DNA from: Phoronis australis
Taxonomy: Eukaryota; Phoronida; Phoronidae
Reading direction: 5' to 3'
NCBI GenBank assembly: GCA_002633005.1
Contig: NMRA01000031.1
Coordinates: 744,996-808,995 of the forward strand
Length of the DNA stretch: 64,000 nt
Below the pieces are notes generated by a model. That model searched no databases and was not told the origin of the DNA. It was given only the letters and a program-made list of their open reading frames with translations. Position numbers and translations under genes: made by a program. Each line of letters starts with the position of its first letter. The stretch's first letter is position 1. Positions 1-11,450 of this stretch are shown piece after piece.

Positions 1-540
1 TCAGAAAATCTGTAATCAATCCGTAGTTTGTGAACTAGACAGAAGAAAAATGTTTCGAGAAACTCAAAAGGCAAACAACCTTTTGATATTCGCACTCAAA
101 TTTCTCTATTTTGGCTAAAGTCAAAAGAAAAAAGTCAATAGTCTCTTCGAAAAAGCAGACTTTAATAGCCAACTGTCTGTTCTTTCGAAGCAATGAAATC
201 CTCTCCAATTTGACTAAGCAAGAGTTTGAAACCAGTATCATAACGTTAAGTGGTCTAATTTAAAAATTACTTTTTGTGATGGAAGTCGCTATAACATTAA
301 GTTTCAAAGTAAATGAGGCATTTAATCGAAAGCACTAAATTGCAGTATTCTACCTCCTACTGAGCAGTCTGTACTGAACGACCTTGCAGGAAATATCAGT
401 GAGATCACGAGGAATGATTTAACACTGACTAGTCTTCTTCAGTTTTTCAATTCAGTTCATGTTTGGTATTCTCAGTTACATTTGGTTAAAGCACCGTTTG
501 GGTAGTTGATTAAATTGTGTGTCAATTCTTGGTCTGTATT
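1..540. other. Non-coding, nothing recognised
   Basis: AT-rich sequence with stop codons scattered through all frames. I see no domain, splice-bounded exon or inverted repeat here. Confidence 0.5.
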
Positions 541-687
541 CTTTGGTATGTCCCTACGAAAAATACATGTACTATGCGCAGTGACATGAAAACTCTATGC
601 TTCGTGAAGTCCGCACAGATTTGTATTGGTGTGTAAAAATGAGAAATTATTATTAAAGACGAACAACAACAAAAAATCTTAACAAAA

Positions 688-990
688 ACAACAGCTGTAA
701 TAACAATGATTATAATGATCATCATCATCATGATTATGACGGTGGTGGCTGTGGTACTGATAATGATGATAGTAATGATAACAAGGATAAATTATTATTA
801 TCGTCATCGTCGCCGTCGTCGTCGCCGTCATCCTCGTTGCTGTCGTTGTTCTTGTTGTTGTTATTGTTTTTATTGTTTTTATCAGTATTGCTATCATTAT
901 TATTACTATCATTACATTTATTATTATTATTATTATTATTGTATTATCATTATAGCTATCATTATCATTATATCATAATAATAATTATTC

Positions 991-1024
<34 letters not shown>

Positions 1025-1110
1025 CGTCGTCGTCGTCGTCATCATTATCATTATCATTATTGATATTATTATTATCATCATCATCATCATCATTATTGTT
1101 ATTATAGTAA
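688..1110. repeat. Compound trinucleotide microsatellite
   Basis: About 420 bp of drifting triplet repeats: ATC/ATA units first, then GTC/GTT, then TTA and TTG blocks, then TCG and TCA. The low-complexity translations (poly-I, poly-V, poly-H) in several frames are by-products of the repeat, not proteins. Confidence 0.95.
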
Positions 1111-1118
1111 AAACCATA

Positions 1119-2860
1119 ATCCTGTAGTTCCAGTCTTTATATATCTTTAAACTAAGCCCTTACATATAATAACTCCTTTAAAGCCTGCTCTGGTCATTTC
1201 AAACACGTTCGTGCTTTAGGAAGCCCTCTGATTTAGCGTCTCTTGAAAACAATGGTCACCATAAGACGGAATATTAGAAAGATGTCACCGGGAGGTAGCG
1301 TTTAACTCCCACAGACCGGGTCGTTGACCGTATTCGTTCGCGTAGTTCATTTAATTGGGTTCCTTGTTGTTGTTTTAGCGCGTTCTTGTTCAACTACTTG
1401 TCTTAATCTAATCTGTTTCTTATGACACAAAAGCATCTTGTAATGCATTGACTTCTCGGTCAAGTGATACAATTTTAAACACCATCGCTTCCCGGCCAGT
1501 CAATATGTACGGCTGGTAGACCTACTTTACATTGCCATGTAAGTGTACTTAGGTTGCATGACATGTCAAACATGGTCGGCCATCTTACAAGTGCTTGCTT
1601 ATTCATGCAATTACTCAACTTCAGTTTATTCAATGGAAACTTTGAAAGCGATTTCAGTAAATAAAACCTAACTGTGGGGTTAGTTTGTGAATATGTGGTT
1701 TTCTTACTTTGGATTCTCACAACTTTGCATAATGGGTTGCAACAGGTCTCGTGGACTAATAAACCTATGTGCTTCGACTTAGTTCTGTACACATATTAAT
1801 AAATAACTGAATGTGTGAAATCCCTCATTGCAGACTCTACACTGAGATGTCCTCATATAAAAATAAAGTAATGCAATACAAAACTATCAGTAATAAAAAA
1901 TCTAGGTCAGCTAATATACCAACCAGACACTACGTCTACGGTGAAGACCAAAAAAGTTCGAACGGCAGTGCGATAAAACAGGTCAGAATTATCAATTGTT
2001 ACAATCAATAAGACGATCGACAGGATGACACAGGCGGGAGCTGAAGCTAGCTTACGTACGGTGATTTTGAAACATTGAACATTACGTAGATTTAAAATTC
2101 CGCTCGGCTCTATAATACTTGGAGTAACCCAAGAGGCTTATTAGGTTTGTTAAATGTAAAACTATTAAAAGGAACCCAATCGCTTTGAATGTTACGTTTA
2201 GTAAAAAGGCATATCTCTGGTTATATTGGAGATACACTTTTAGGTGCCAATTGCTGTTCCTCTGGTGTGTATCCAGTAGCCATAGAAGAACAGAATGTGA
2301 CGTGGACGTCCAAACAGGAGGTTTTCATTTTGTTTCTATAGTCACTGTGTTCTATTCGCTATTAATCATAGTCCGTGTCGGTCATTCGTGTTTGGTCATT
2401 GGACGGGAATGTAGAACCAAGACACAGGCATATGCTGGGCCGTTTACGTCACTTCCCATTGTTCTACGGATTGTAAATACACGCTGCGGAAACAGTAACT
2501 AACGTGAAAAAATCTTTCAATTACTAAAGGTGACATCAAAATGGTTACTTCCACTTTAAAGTTCCACCATAAGTGAGTGGTGCATATAGGACAACAAACG
2601 AGAATTAACTAGCACTAAGAAGTCTGGCAAGCACACTGTCGTTCAAAGCCCGGCAAGCACAAATATTTTTTAATCGGTACCATGACAATTTCAGTTCAGT
2701 TTGTTGGGGAGAGTGACAAGGCAGTCATAGATGCAATAGAAAATGACGATTTCAAAAAGAGAGAGGATAGAGACATTAGACTTATGGTGGCTCTTGATGT
2801 TTTGCGAGTTTTAATAAGTCTACCTAATCCTAAGTCTCAACTTTTAATTACATGTACAAG
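1119..2860. other. Non-coding, nothing firm
   Basis: No recognisable gene. The only stretch that reads at all like protein is a hydrophilic, charged reading frame at 2682-2870 (includes the run KKREDRDIRL). It could be a small exon because a plausible acceptor precedes it, but the downstream donor is weak, so I do not call it. Confidence 0.4.
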
Positions 2861-3025
2861 TATTGAGTAACATACAATATATTACAAAACTGGTTATAGT
2901 ATTACAATATCGTATTGAGTAATATACAGTATATTACAAAATTGATGGATACAGTATTACATTATCGTATTGAGTAATATACAGTATATTACAACATTGG
3001 TTACAGTATTACAACATAGTATTAT
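2861..3025. repeat. Tandem repeat, three units of 52-55 bp
   Basis: The motif TATTGAGTAAYATAC recurs at 2861, 2913 and 2968. Each is followed by YAGTATATTACAAAAYTG-like sequence and then a GTATTACAATATCG-like joint. The units are AT-rich and diverged by a few substitutions. Confidence 0.85.
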
Positions 3026-3592
3026 TAAAGTATGTTACGAATCAAAAGAAAACAAGAAAAACTTAAACGGAACAAAACCAAAACAACTTCCCTGATCACA
3101 CTTGTTAACGCAAGAGGGAGCCTACTGTCTTTCGTTTGGTACTACCGACATTATCAGACTAATCGTTTAAATCAGGTTAAATAATGACTGATATCTAATA
3201 GAAGAAAGCGATAAACAATAATTAGTTAAACAAAAGTTAGAATATCGAGTAGGTTTGCTCTTGTAGAACCGTGTGTTCAGTCATTTTTACCCCCGGGAGT
3301 CCAGCTAACGAATTACAGTCGGGACTTCCCCATTTTCAACAATGATTCCATTAACCAAGTGGTCAAGATTAAAGTGTCTAAAGTCAGGGAGGTCGAAGAG
3401 TATATAATTGAAACTTTGCTGGAAGTATTTTTTGCAGCTGAACTGCCTATGGCACCATCTATATTTAGGAAGAGGGAGAGAGTGACACACAAATCTAATT
3501 TCCTTTCAGAATTGCTGGAGTCATAGACTCTCTATGAAAAGCTTTCCCATGTCTCGCAACAAAGCGTATTGTATTTGAATGGGCATTATAAC

Positions 3593-3628
3593 GGCGCAAG
3601 AGAATGCGCAGGCGCAAGAGAATGCGCA
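3593..3628. repeat. Exact 18-bp tandem duplication
   Basis: The unit GGCGCAAGAGAATGCGCA occurs twice back to back (3593-3610 and 3611-3628). It is GC-rich against AT-rich surroundings and ends in GCGCA, a half-site-like motif. Its function is unknown. Confidence 0.85.
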
Positions 3629-4221
3629 CAGGCCCAGAGGTCTGTCATGAAAAGCGACTTAAGACTTACGACTGTGATTTGGTTTTAGGCTACGCACAAT
3701 TATTTCTGGTAAATAATTAAATCTCCCATGAGAAAACGTGCAGTCTGTGACAATTAACTCATAGCTGCCAGTTACTGACACAATTTCTACAAATTATTTC
3801 TAGACTGTGAAGAGTCCATAATATTCCCGATCTTTGGGAACAGTGGCAGCTCACAGTTTTTACAAATCACGCTCAGGTTTATGTAGGTCAGCAACGTTGA
3901 ACGCAGCGCGAGCCAATGTTTCCCAGCACAAATCAGACAATCCGACGAGTGATTTCAATTATGTAGAATATTATTTGTATCATTGTGGCTCAATAGGAGG
4001 CATCGTTTCAAGAAACACCTGGCAAAGTAACTATACTTATCTGTGATTTGGTGAAAGCGAAAAATTACCAGTCGTTGAGGGGTTCAATTTCAAAGGTCTA
4101 ACGCATTACGATGAGTTATTTGAAATACAAGTCTCTAAAGTATTGTGTATGTTTAGGGACATAACAAGAAACATGTGATCCTCATACGAAAGGTCATGAC
4201 AAGTGGAAATATATCCAATAA

Positions 4222-4265
4222 CAGAGAGAGAGAGGGAGAGAGGGAGAGAGAGAGAGAGAGAGAGA
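4222..4265. repeat. (GA)n microsatellite
   Basis: Nearly pure GA dinucleotide repeat, broken by a few GGG interruptions. Confidence 0.95.
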
Positions 4266-5732
4266 TTAAAAATTTTTGACTATGAATGATATGGTCAAGC
4301 CAAGACACTATACCCACGCTAGGAAGAACTAATACATGCGTAACCGTTTAGAAGGGCGTACCCAAAATATCATTTTAATACTTGGACTTATAAACACTGA
4401 TTGTCAAACACCAGCATTGAAATCACTTAGGAAAGCAAAACAGTGAGTCCTCAAGAACAGGCAGTAACAGACCAAGTTTTGCAATATATCTCACCTCACT
4501 TCCTGTATATTGACGTGGTAAGTAAACGTTGGGCAAAACTAGCACAAAGCAAGTTTCAGTGCAAATATACCAATCCAGATCATGCTACATGATGCTGATC
4601 AGGTGGTACACTTGTTTTTTCACAGCGTGACCAGGCCCTGATGTTGGTGACCGTTTAAGATCAATCCAGGAAGCCAGTAGTTGAGACAACAAAACCGTGG
4701 TAATCCTAATGACTGGTGTCGCTTTGTCAGTCAACTTAAGATTGTTAGATACAAACGATGTTATTTTGGCAAACAAACGTTGGAAACCAAGCATTTAGGA
4801 AAACTGTTATGGAAACATGCCACTTCGAAGATGATTCTGAAGAGACATTTGAAAACTTGTCTCAGATCGGATTTTCTTCGTCATTGTGAAAGGGATAACT
4901 TAAGTCGGACCGTCATTCGAAGTAGTAGCAGTTGAATGTTTCTCATGCTAACAGCTCACAAGGGCATTTTCAGGCCACACGAAAATGGATGGGACCGACG
5001 CTCACGTGCTTTTTGGAACAAATTAAAGAGCGACTTTGGTGAACTAATATGGTTGATCTCCTCATCACCACTACTACGTTTGGCCTGAACATTTTGTCAC
5101 TCATAGAAATCGCGAGTCGCGTCAGCATAGGAAGTCTTTGGGTCTGCAACAGCGAAGGCGGGAAGGTGTGTCACGGAAAGTACGCATTTGGACCATGACA
5201 CACATGTACAACGCCTCAGCGACACGCCAGTAACATTCCGGAGTCATATTTTTGTGAAACAAACTTAGTATTCCAATGACAGATTGTAATAAAATGATAG
5301 TTTGAGGTGTTCAGTTCAAACATTTCTCACAGTCCTTGCAATTAGTTTAGAGTTCATTGACTTCTCGTGAACAGAACAGAAGTTAACATGTTAATTTAAT
5401 AAGCATTTCCGTAGGTAATTGGTATATCCAAAATATGCCAACTTTTTATTGGTTTCACTCAAGAAATGTTCGTTTCGCTTATGCTGAATTTAAGTGTGCG
5501 ATGCGATATGCATGGTTCATAACGCAATGTTCAAAGCTACTTTATCCGTTTTATGCAATAATTTCATAAATGAATTTTGAAAAAAAAAACATGAATTACA
5601 TAGTCTGCGAGAATAGATGACTGACTTTTTATGGTTGTTTGTACATTGAGCTGTGTGTTCAATCGAAGAATAACGACTTGTTTACTGAAAGGTTGTTGAC
5701 AACAGTTTGTTTACAACTCACCTCAGAGGCGG
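4266..5732. other. Non-coding, nothing recognised
   Basis: AT-rich DNA with short frames only. No domain, exon or inverted repeat that I can support. Confidence 0.45.
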
Positions 5733-5807
5733 ACATACATATATACATACATACATGCATACATTCATATATACATACATACACACATACATACATACAT
5801 GCATACA

Positions 5808-5836
<29 letters not shown>
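5733..5836. repeat. (ACAT)n tetranucleotide microsatellite
   Basis: About 100 bp of ACAT/ATAC repeats with occasional GCAT and TATAT variants. The reading frame of alternating Tyr-Ile-His-Thr across it is an artefact. Confidence 0.95.
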
Positions 5837-5838
<2 letters not shown>

Positions 5839-6080
5839 TTAAGACATTGGTAGATCGGAATTTGAAAGTCAAGCTAGGATTTTCTTCGATTTACTAAAGA
5901 AATAGGGACGGAAAACCATGTCATGCAGGATTCTTCAAAGGGAGAACGTTAAATACAGGGAGATCGTTGACTAAGGAACTGCTCTTCTGTATTAGTTGGT
6001 AGTACATTATTGCCTACACGTGTTGCGTCACGAGGGATTGTGACCAGTCCACGAGTCGGTGGGCATAATTATCCACCCAC

Positions 6081-6156
6081 CAAGAGAGAGAGGAGCAAAG
6101 GGAGAGGGACGGGGGAGGTGGGAAGAAGGGAGGGAGGGAGCGAGAGAGAGAGAGAG
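6081..6156 (+). repeat. Polypurine (GA/GGGA) tract
   Basis: Almost unbroken run of A and G on the plus strand: AGAG blocks, then GGGAGGGAGGGA, then GAGAGA. It lies about 600 bp upstream of the small membrane protein gene. Mirror-like purine tracts of this kind can form triplex DNA, but no role is shown here. Confidence 0.85.
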
Positions 6157-6447
6157 TATACCGAATTGTGTTGCGTCACGAAAGACCGACAAGTATTGTG
6201 GTAGTAGGCCGAGACTTGTTTCCAAATAGTGCTCTTTCAGTATCAAACATATCACTATTTCCAGCATGAACAGAATGGGTGTCTCGGTTCTGTTCCAAAA
6301 TTTTTAAAACAAAAGAGAGGAGTTCTTGAACTTCCGTTACGATCGTGTAGAATTTTCTCGTGCAATTTCGAAGAGGAAAAGCTGCCCCTCGTTTTGGTTT
6401 TTAAAAATCTGTTTCGACGACTGTAAAATTGCAAAGCATATTCGTGG

Positions 6448-6471
6448 TTACGTCATACAACGCTGACGTCA
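6448..6471 (+). promoter_or_regulatory. Two CRE-like sites upstream of the small membrane protein gene
   Basis: TTACGTCA at 6448-6455 and the perfect palindrome TGACGTCA at 6464-6471 lie 8 bp apart and about 315 bp before the predicted start codon. CREs are bound by CREB/ATF bZIP factors. The spacing suggests a promoter-proximal position, and a further 5' exon may lie between these sites and the coding exon. No TATA box is clear. Confidence 0.4.
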
Positions 6472-6783
6472 CAAAGAACAAACGATAGTGTGAAATCGTT
6501 GAAGATTAACGTTCCTGCATCGAAGTCAAAGATCGCATTAGGAGAGTTTTCAAGTTCGTCACTATTGAAAAAAGGTTTGTAATTTTATTATCTATAACAG
6601 TTATTTTTCAAAAATATTGATTTATGTTTGCTTCAAAACGTTTATAGACACAGTTCATTCTACGAAGTGATGGAATTTGGCAATGATAAGAGAGTAAACG
6701 ACAAACGAGCATTCCAAAAGTCTCTAACGAAATTAATGTTTGATCCTTCATACTTCCAGTCAAATACACGTCTCGACAACGCC

Positions 6784-8154
6784 ATGACTGCCTTGTTTCT
6801 TCTTCTCATTTCCATCCTCGGAGGAAGTCTCTTGGCTGAAGCGCGCCCTTTGGTCAGACGAGACACAGCTGAAGAGTCGACAGAGCGACTGCAGCCTCAG
6901 GTTTTCAAGAAAACCGGTAAGGCCAAAAAGCAGACACTGCAGTTGGTTCTGGTCTGTACTGTACCCCCGAATCGTTTTGAGACCTTTGCTCACCGACTCA
7001 AAAATCCCCACCTGGCTGCATCAATTTCAGCCAAGGTCTGTTATTGTTCTTGAAAAGCTGCGCAAAATATGTAAGCAAAGTTTGAAACACCGTGATTTGC
7101 ATCATTTTTGCTTGCCACGAGTGGATTTTCCTTTTTGAAAAAGTGACTAAATAAACAAAATACCTCACAACCGACTCGATTTTCAAAAAAAGATACCAGA
7201 ACCTACGTTGCTCTTTAGATTAAAAGCAAATTCAAAGTTTGCTCAATTGTCCTCTTTGATTGTTTTGTTAGTTTGTGCTGCGCTGAATTTTAATGCAGTT
7301 GATTGACTTCGCCGGTTCCACTGGGTTATCCGGCTAAGACGTCTGATTGGTCTGTAAGGCAGAAGTCGTCACCGAGAACCAATGACGTGTCTTGGCCGGT
7401 TGAACCGGCGAAATCAATCAAGCGCAGCCGATAATTCACCACATGACACGATGGGATATACTGGATTAAAAGACAACAAGGTATCCCTTAAGAAAACAAT
7501 CTCCACTGAGGCTAACATGAGACATAATATAACTCAAAAATAAATTTAAAAACATTGATATCACTCAATCTGAAGTAATGATATTCATTTGTATATAAAT
7601 ATGACTGCGCACTTGTGATTAATTCCAAACGCAATGGAAATTTCCAATGGTTCCTTATCATTGATGAAATCTAAGTTTTCAAAAAGACCATTTTATAATA
7701 ATTCTTGGCAGAGATAACTACAGTTGGCGTTGGGGAAGTGAGTTTCGTATTTGTGATTGGTGGCCCGAACTTGAGCTCAGCTTTAAGTCCTGGATATACA
7801 TGTAGTTAACCAGCCACGGGGGCATATTAATACTTGAGGCTGGCGTGCCATAAGTCTATACAACCAGGAGGTTGGGCGCCTAGATGGGCCGGCACGTTCC
7901 AAGACAAAGAATAGTAGTATGCATGTATAGTTCCCCATTGCACATATCAAGGAACACCGCGGCTACAGGCAACCCCTCTTTTTTCAGGCGGCAAGATCTC
8001 CATGTTTCTTCCCATAGTCGGCGGTACTGCAGCATGTGTTACTTGGATCATTGTCGCCTTCTTTCTCGCTGACTGGAGCTGCCGTCGTGCGCCCGGCGTC
8101 AACAAAGGAATGCTATATCTAAGCAACGGAGAATATTCATACCACATAGTGTGA
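6784..8154 (+). CDS. Small single-pass membrane protein with signal peptide, two coding exons
   Basis: I reconstruct 99 residues from exon 6784-6916 and exon 7988-8154, with an intron at 6917-7987. The ATG follows GCC. Residues 1-20 are a clear signal peptide (hydrophobic core FLLLISILGG, cleavage likely near A20). Residues 21-46 form a short basic/acidic ectodomain with an RR pair. Residues 50-72 are a transmembrane helix. CRR (76-78) and a 21-residue polar tail ending YSYHIV follow. Donor CCG|GTAAGG and acceptor TTTTTTCAG|GC are strong, and the phase (1 nt + 2 nt) restores one Gly codon without a stop. An acceptor-like CTTCCAG at 6759, after a CTAAC branch-like motif, suggests another 5' non-coding exon. 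The topology fits type I. I recognise no family. The intron carries a MITE. An unrelated pairing of a signal-peptide exon with a chance frame remains possible. Confidence 0.6.
6957..7215 (+). repeat. Dispersed repeat, copy 1 (relative at 31060-31330)
   Basis: Shares an ordered series of matches with 31060-31330: TTTGAGACYTT, GYTYACCGA, GTAAGCAARGTTTGAAA, GATTTGC, CATCATTTT, then GATTTTCAAAAAAA near the end. The copies are strongly diverged. It lies in the intron of the small membrane protein gene, starting about 40 bp after the donor. Confidence 0.65.
7277..7428. mobile_element. MITE-like hairpin element in an intron
   Basis: About 152 bp with imperfect terminal inverted repeats. The left arm runs GCTGCGCT, then GATTGACTTCGCCGGTTC, then AAGACGT-GATTGGT. 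The right arm is its reverse complement ending AGCGCAGC. The left arm has a roughly 15-bp extra piece. No coding capacity and no clear target duplication. Confidence 0.75.
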
Positions 8155-8801
8155 AGTGTGGCATCAGTTGCATTGTGAAGCAACGGACTTGATGAGGACT
8201 CAGTTTACATAAATTTACATACTTATAAATTTTCATTTCGTAAAGAAATTGGGAGAATATTTCGTTATTTTCTACAATTTCTTTATCTTTGTCCCTTAAG
8301 GGTAGCCAGCCAGGCGCATTGTACTGTTAAACACTGTATCCCGTTAAATGCTTGGCAGTTGTTTTAGGATGTTGTGAACAAAACCATCTGTTTATTATTT
8401 CGGAAGTCGAGCACATAATGATTCAAAACTTCATCGTCACAGTTCTGTAAATGTTAATGGCTCAATTTCATTTGATCATTTTCAAATCCGACACCGGACT
8501 GATGTCACTAGTCGAACCCACTTCTTCCCCGTCAGCCATATACCTTCCCATAGCAGGTCCATCAACAAATGCGTCCTCTGCTTTCCATAAGGTCATGACC
8601 CGGTGGGATGAGTTCAGCTAGTGCCATCTTTCACGTCGAATTCCAATCTCCATTTGATTTGCAATATATTGCAATGCATTTTTTTCGTGCACTGATTTCT
8701 TCTCAACGCTTACAAATTTACTGCCTCGTGTTCCTTTATGTTCCAGTATTTTCTCTGTTGTTGACAAGAGGTTGTTTCTTTAGTTTTAGTTACTGTACAT
8801 T

Positions 8802-8905
8802 CCGGTTGCATAACAGTGGCGTCACATCACCACGTGTCATATTGAACAATGCATCTGACATCACGCAGAATTACAAAGTTATCCAGGTTTTATGCAACCG
8901 GGTCC
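8802..8905. mobile_element. MITE, GGTTGCATAA family, copy 1
   Basis: Ends CCGGTTGCATAA (8802-8813) and TTATGCAACCGG (8890-8901) form a 12-bp perfect inverted repeat. The interior (GTCACAT, CACG, TTGAA, GCA, TGACATCACGCA, AAAGTTATCCAG) matches the reverse complement of 37079-37233 in order. It falls in the presumed 3' UTR of the small membrane protein gene. Confidence 0.75.
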
Positions 8906-8986
8906 AGTTGTGTACATTGTACTTTAATGGAACTTCATCCAAGATCAGGTTTTGTACAGTTTTAAATTTTCTATTTCATTGTTTTG

Positions 8987-8992
8987 AATAAA
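8987..8992 (+). terminator. AATAAA polyadenylation signal candidate
   Basis: First AATAAA on the plus strand that I find downstream of the stop codon at 8152-8154. It would give a 3' UTR of about 850 nt. Confidence 0.35.
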
Positions 8993-9635
8993 GTCTCCCT
9001 TTAAAAACCCACTTTATTTTTTTCATTTAATGCATACTATTAGGCGATTGCCAGCACATAATCTAAGTCCTGAGAAATCATGGGACAAAATACAAATAAG
9101 TGCGGCGTGGTTTTTACAAATAAAATGTAAGTCGTAAAAGTGATCGTATTTTCCACTGCCTGTCGTTGCAAAAAAAAACGCTCGGCATGTATATTATACC
9201 GTAGTCAACTAAACTGTGCATCAATCCGTTTTTGCACTACAAACAACAATTAAAATGTTGACATAGGATAAATGGCTTGATCCAGCAAATTTATGTCCGT
9301 AAGGTAACACTTCGTTTGTACTCCATCTTGGGAGTTACTGAAAACAACGCAAAAATGGGTGATTAGGCGAGATCTAGGCCAAATTAACACGAGAAAACAA
9401 ATAACTATTGCTTTTGCGAACGATATCTTATTTACAACAATGTACAACTATATACAAAGAAGTTTCGTTAATTTGCTCAGAACATCATCGGTGCAAAACC
9501 ACAAACCTAATCTGACGCACCCGAGTTCCATCACGAACTAATAACACATACTATTATTGTTGTACGTTATTCTTAGAAGTATTGTGAATAAATACTTTTG
9601 AATTTCGGTTATGTTACTGAAATATCAAATGTTAG

Positions 9636-9995
9636 AGAAGTGGGCGATTTGCCAGCCAAGTCCGAGTGTTGATGACTTGGCTTTAGTTGCAAGAGATGTC
9701 TCCCAAGAACAGACAGTCACCGGCATTACGAAACATGTCATTAGCTGGGCGCTCTAGGGACCTAATTTGAGGGGAGAGAACTACTTTACGCTCAGCTCAT
9801 ATTTGTATGGCTCAAACTGATATGAGATAATACACGATAGCGTTGACTTACGCAGTAAATGCTCTCTCATAAAATCGCCAAAACAACGCGTGTGCAGGGC
9901 TTGGACGGGTCATTGGCTTAGTTTCTTTTAGCGATCACACTGAGCCTAAGCTAATCCACACTTATGTTGGCTTACTTAGTAAATGGTCCCAGCTT
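9636..9995 (+). repeat. Dispersed repeat, copy 1 (relative at 41190-41395)
   Basis: Shares with 41190-41395, in the same order and orientation, TTGCAAGAGA, ACAGTC, the block GCGCTCTAGKGACC, GAACTACTTT, ACGC, GATATGAGA, TAATACAC and TGTTGGCTTACKTAG. Diverged, with indels, and no coding content. Confidence 0.65.
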
Positions 9996-10595
9996 GTTCC
10001 CACGTCATGTTTCAGCTTTCAGGCCTACTGGTACAAAATTAAAGTTTTAAAACTGCCATTTATATATTTTTCAATCAAAAAGCTTCATCAAAATTGGTTT
10101 TAGCATGGTTATGGCATATCCTTGTTAATTTTGTTTATAGAGGCACTCGTGGCTCGTACAAACTGTCGGTGATCTAATATTTAATTAACCAATTTCTTTA
10201 TTAAATTAATTTAATTATTACTAGGACTTCAAGTTAATTAACATATGTCAGAGATTAGCAGACGTTTTAAGGTACATGCTTGGGCACTTCAAACATTTGA
10301 ATTCCGGTTCCAGCGCTTTCAGTTTCTCTTTTCATACTGAATAATTCAGGAACACGTTTGTCTGTCTGACAGCTTGTCTGCGCGTATGTGTGCATGTATG
10401 TACGTCTGCATGTACGTTTTTTCTATCCCCTGTCTTAACCTCGGTGACATAAAGCTTCCGTCGCCGATCTCAATGAGCTTGCCGTAAAAAATGGTCATAT
10501 CGGACGACAGTCAGGCGATTATCGGGAAGTTCTCGGGGGCACCGGCCGGACGTCGATCCGATGAAAAATAGTCCAATCATGTTTGGCATCGTGGC
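9996..10595. other. Non-coding, AT-rich, nothing recognised
   Basis: Contains a very AT-rich stretch around 10170-10245 with repeated TTAATTAA-like words. No gene signal. Confidence 0.45.
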
Positions 10596-11450
10596 ATGTG
10601 GCATCATTCGGAGCACCTCGGGTATTTTCGTTGTCTTAAATCAACCGGAATACCTCGGGTTCGTCGCTTCAGATTATCTCGTAACATCCGGAACACTTAG
10701 AGTATTTTCTTAACCTCGGAGGTGTTTTATATCTGTGCATGTGCAAACTTCAATCATTACAACAAGTCATGTGATACTCAAATTTAGAGTGCCAGAATAC
10801 CCCGTCAATAACAGTCTTAAACAGGAGTTAACAGTACATTAGGAAGCAGACTACGGATTGGAGACATGCTACGCTGAAGTCATGATTTTAGCCGTCTCCT
10901 GGACAATCCTTTTTGTACATGCGCAGATATGAAATACCTTCGAGGTATGAATTGAAGGTACGAAAATCCGAGATGTTTCGGATGTCCTTGGAGCATCTGG
11001 CTGCTCAGATAATTTCGTACTTTCACATTTCTCCTCGGAGGTGAGTGTTATCTGTACTTGTGCGAACTTCGGTCATACTGCCAGTCATTCTCCACTTTAA
11101 AGTCACATTACTCGCCATATGACTGAAGTCCGCATATGCACAGATAACGCTCACCTCCGAGGGGGAATTTGAGGCTACGGAAGTATCCGAGGTGTTCCAG
11201 GTGCCCTCAGAGGTGTTTCGTATCTGGTTATGTGAGAAATTCAGTCAAAACAGAAAGTCATGTGGCTGTGCAAATGGGGAATACCGTCAAATTCACCGGG
11301 ATATCCCTATGATAACCGGCTTTAACGCGAGTCAATAGTACACCAGGGGACAGACAAGGGTTGAAAATGACGTCGCGCACATCTTTCGAGACATCAAAGG
11401 CCGATAGTCATGTGCGAACAGTAACTGGATTTGAACAAGAGACGGTTACA
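10596..11450. repeat. Cluster of CCTCGGAGGTG-family repeats
   Basis: A block of about 160 bp beginning CCTCGGAGGTGTTT (10715) recurs diverged at 11206 in the same orientation. Both copies continue through TATCTG, a TCAATCA/TCAGTCA block, AAGTCATGTG, GAATACC, GTCAA and AGTACA. The same opening words are present in a hairpin at 11031-11166. Shorter relatives (ACCTCGGGTATTTTCG, CCGAGGTGTTCC) fill the spaces, and a further fragment lies near 12420-12510. Confidence 0.75.
11031..11166. mobile_element. MITE-like hairpin
   Basis: CCTCGGAGGTGAGTGTTATCTG at the left is mirrored by CAGATAACGCTCACCTCCGAGG at the right. The arms continue inward (GTGCGAACTTCGGTCATA against TATGACTGAAGTCCGCAT), giving arms of about 47 bp around a short loop. 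Confidence 0.8.

Noticed and set aside
706-1127. Poly-Ile/Val/Leu frames
   Set aside because: Products of the triplet microsatellite.
8608-8991. 127-codon frame on the plus strand
   Set aside because: Lies over the presumed 3' UTR and a MITE. Phe/Cys-rich composition looks like non-coding AT-rich DNA.
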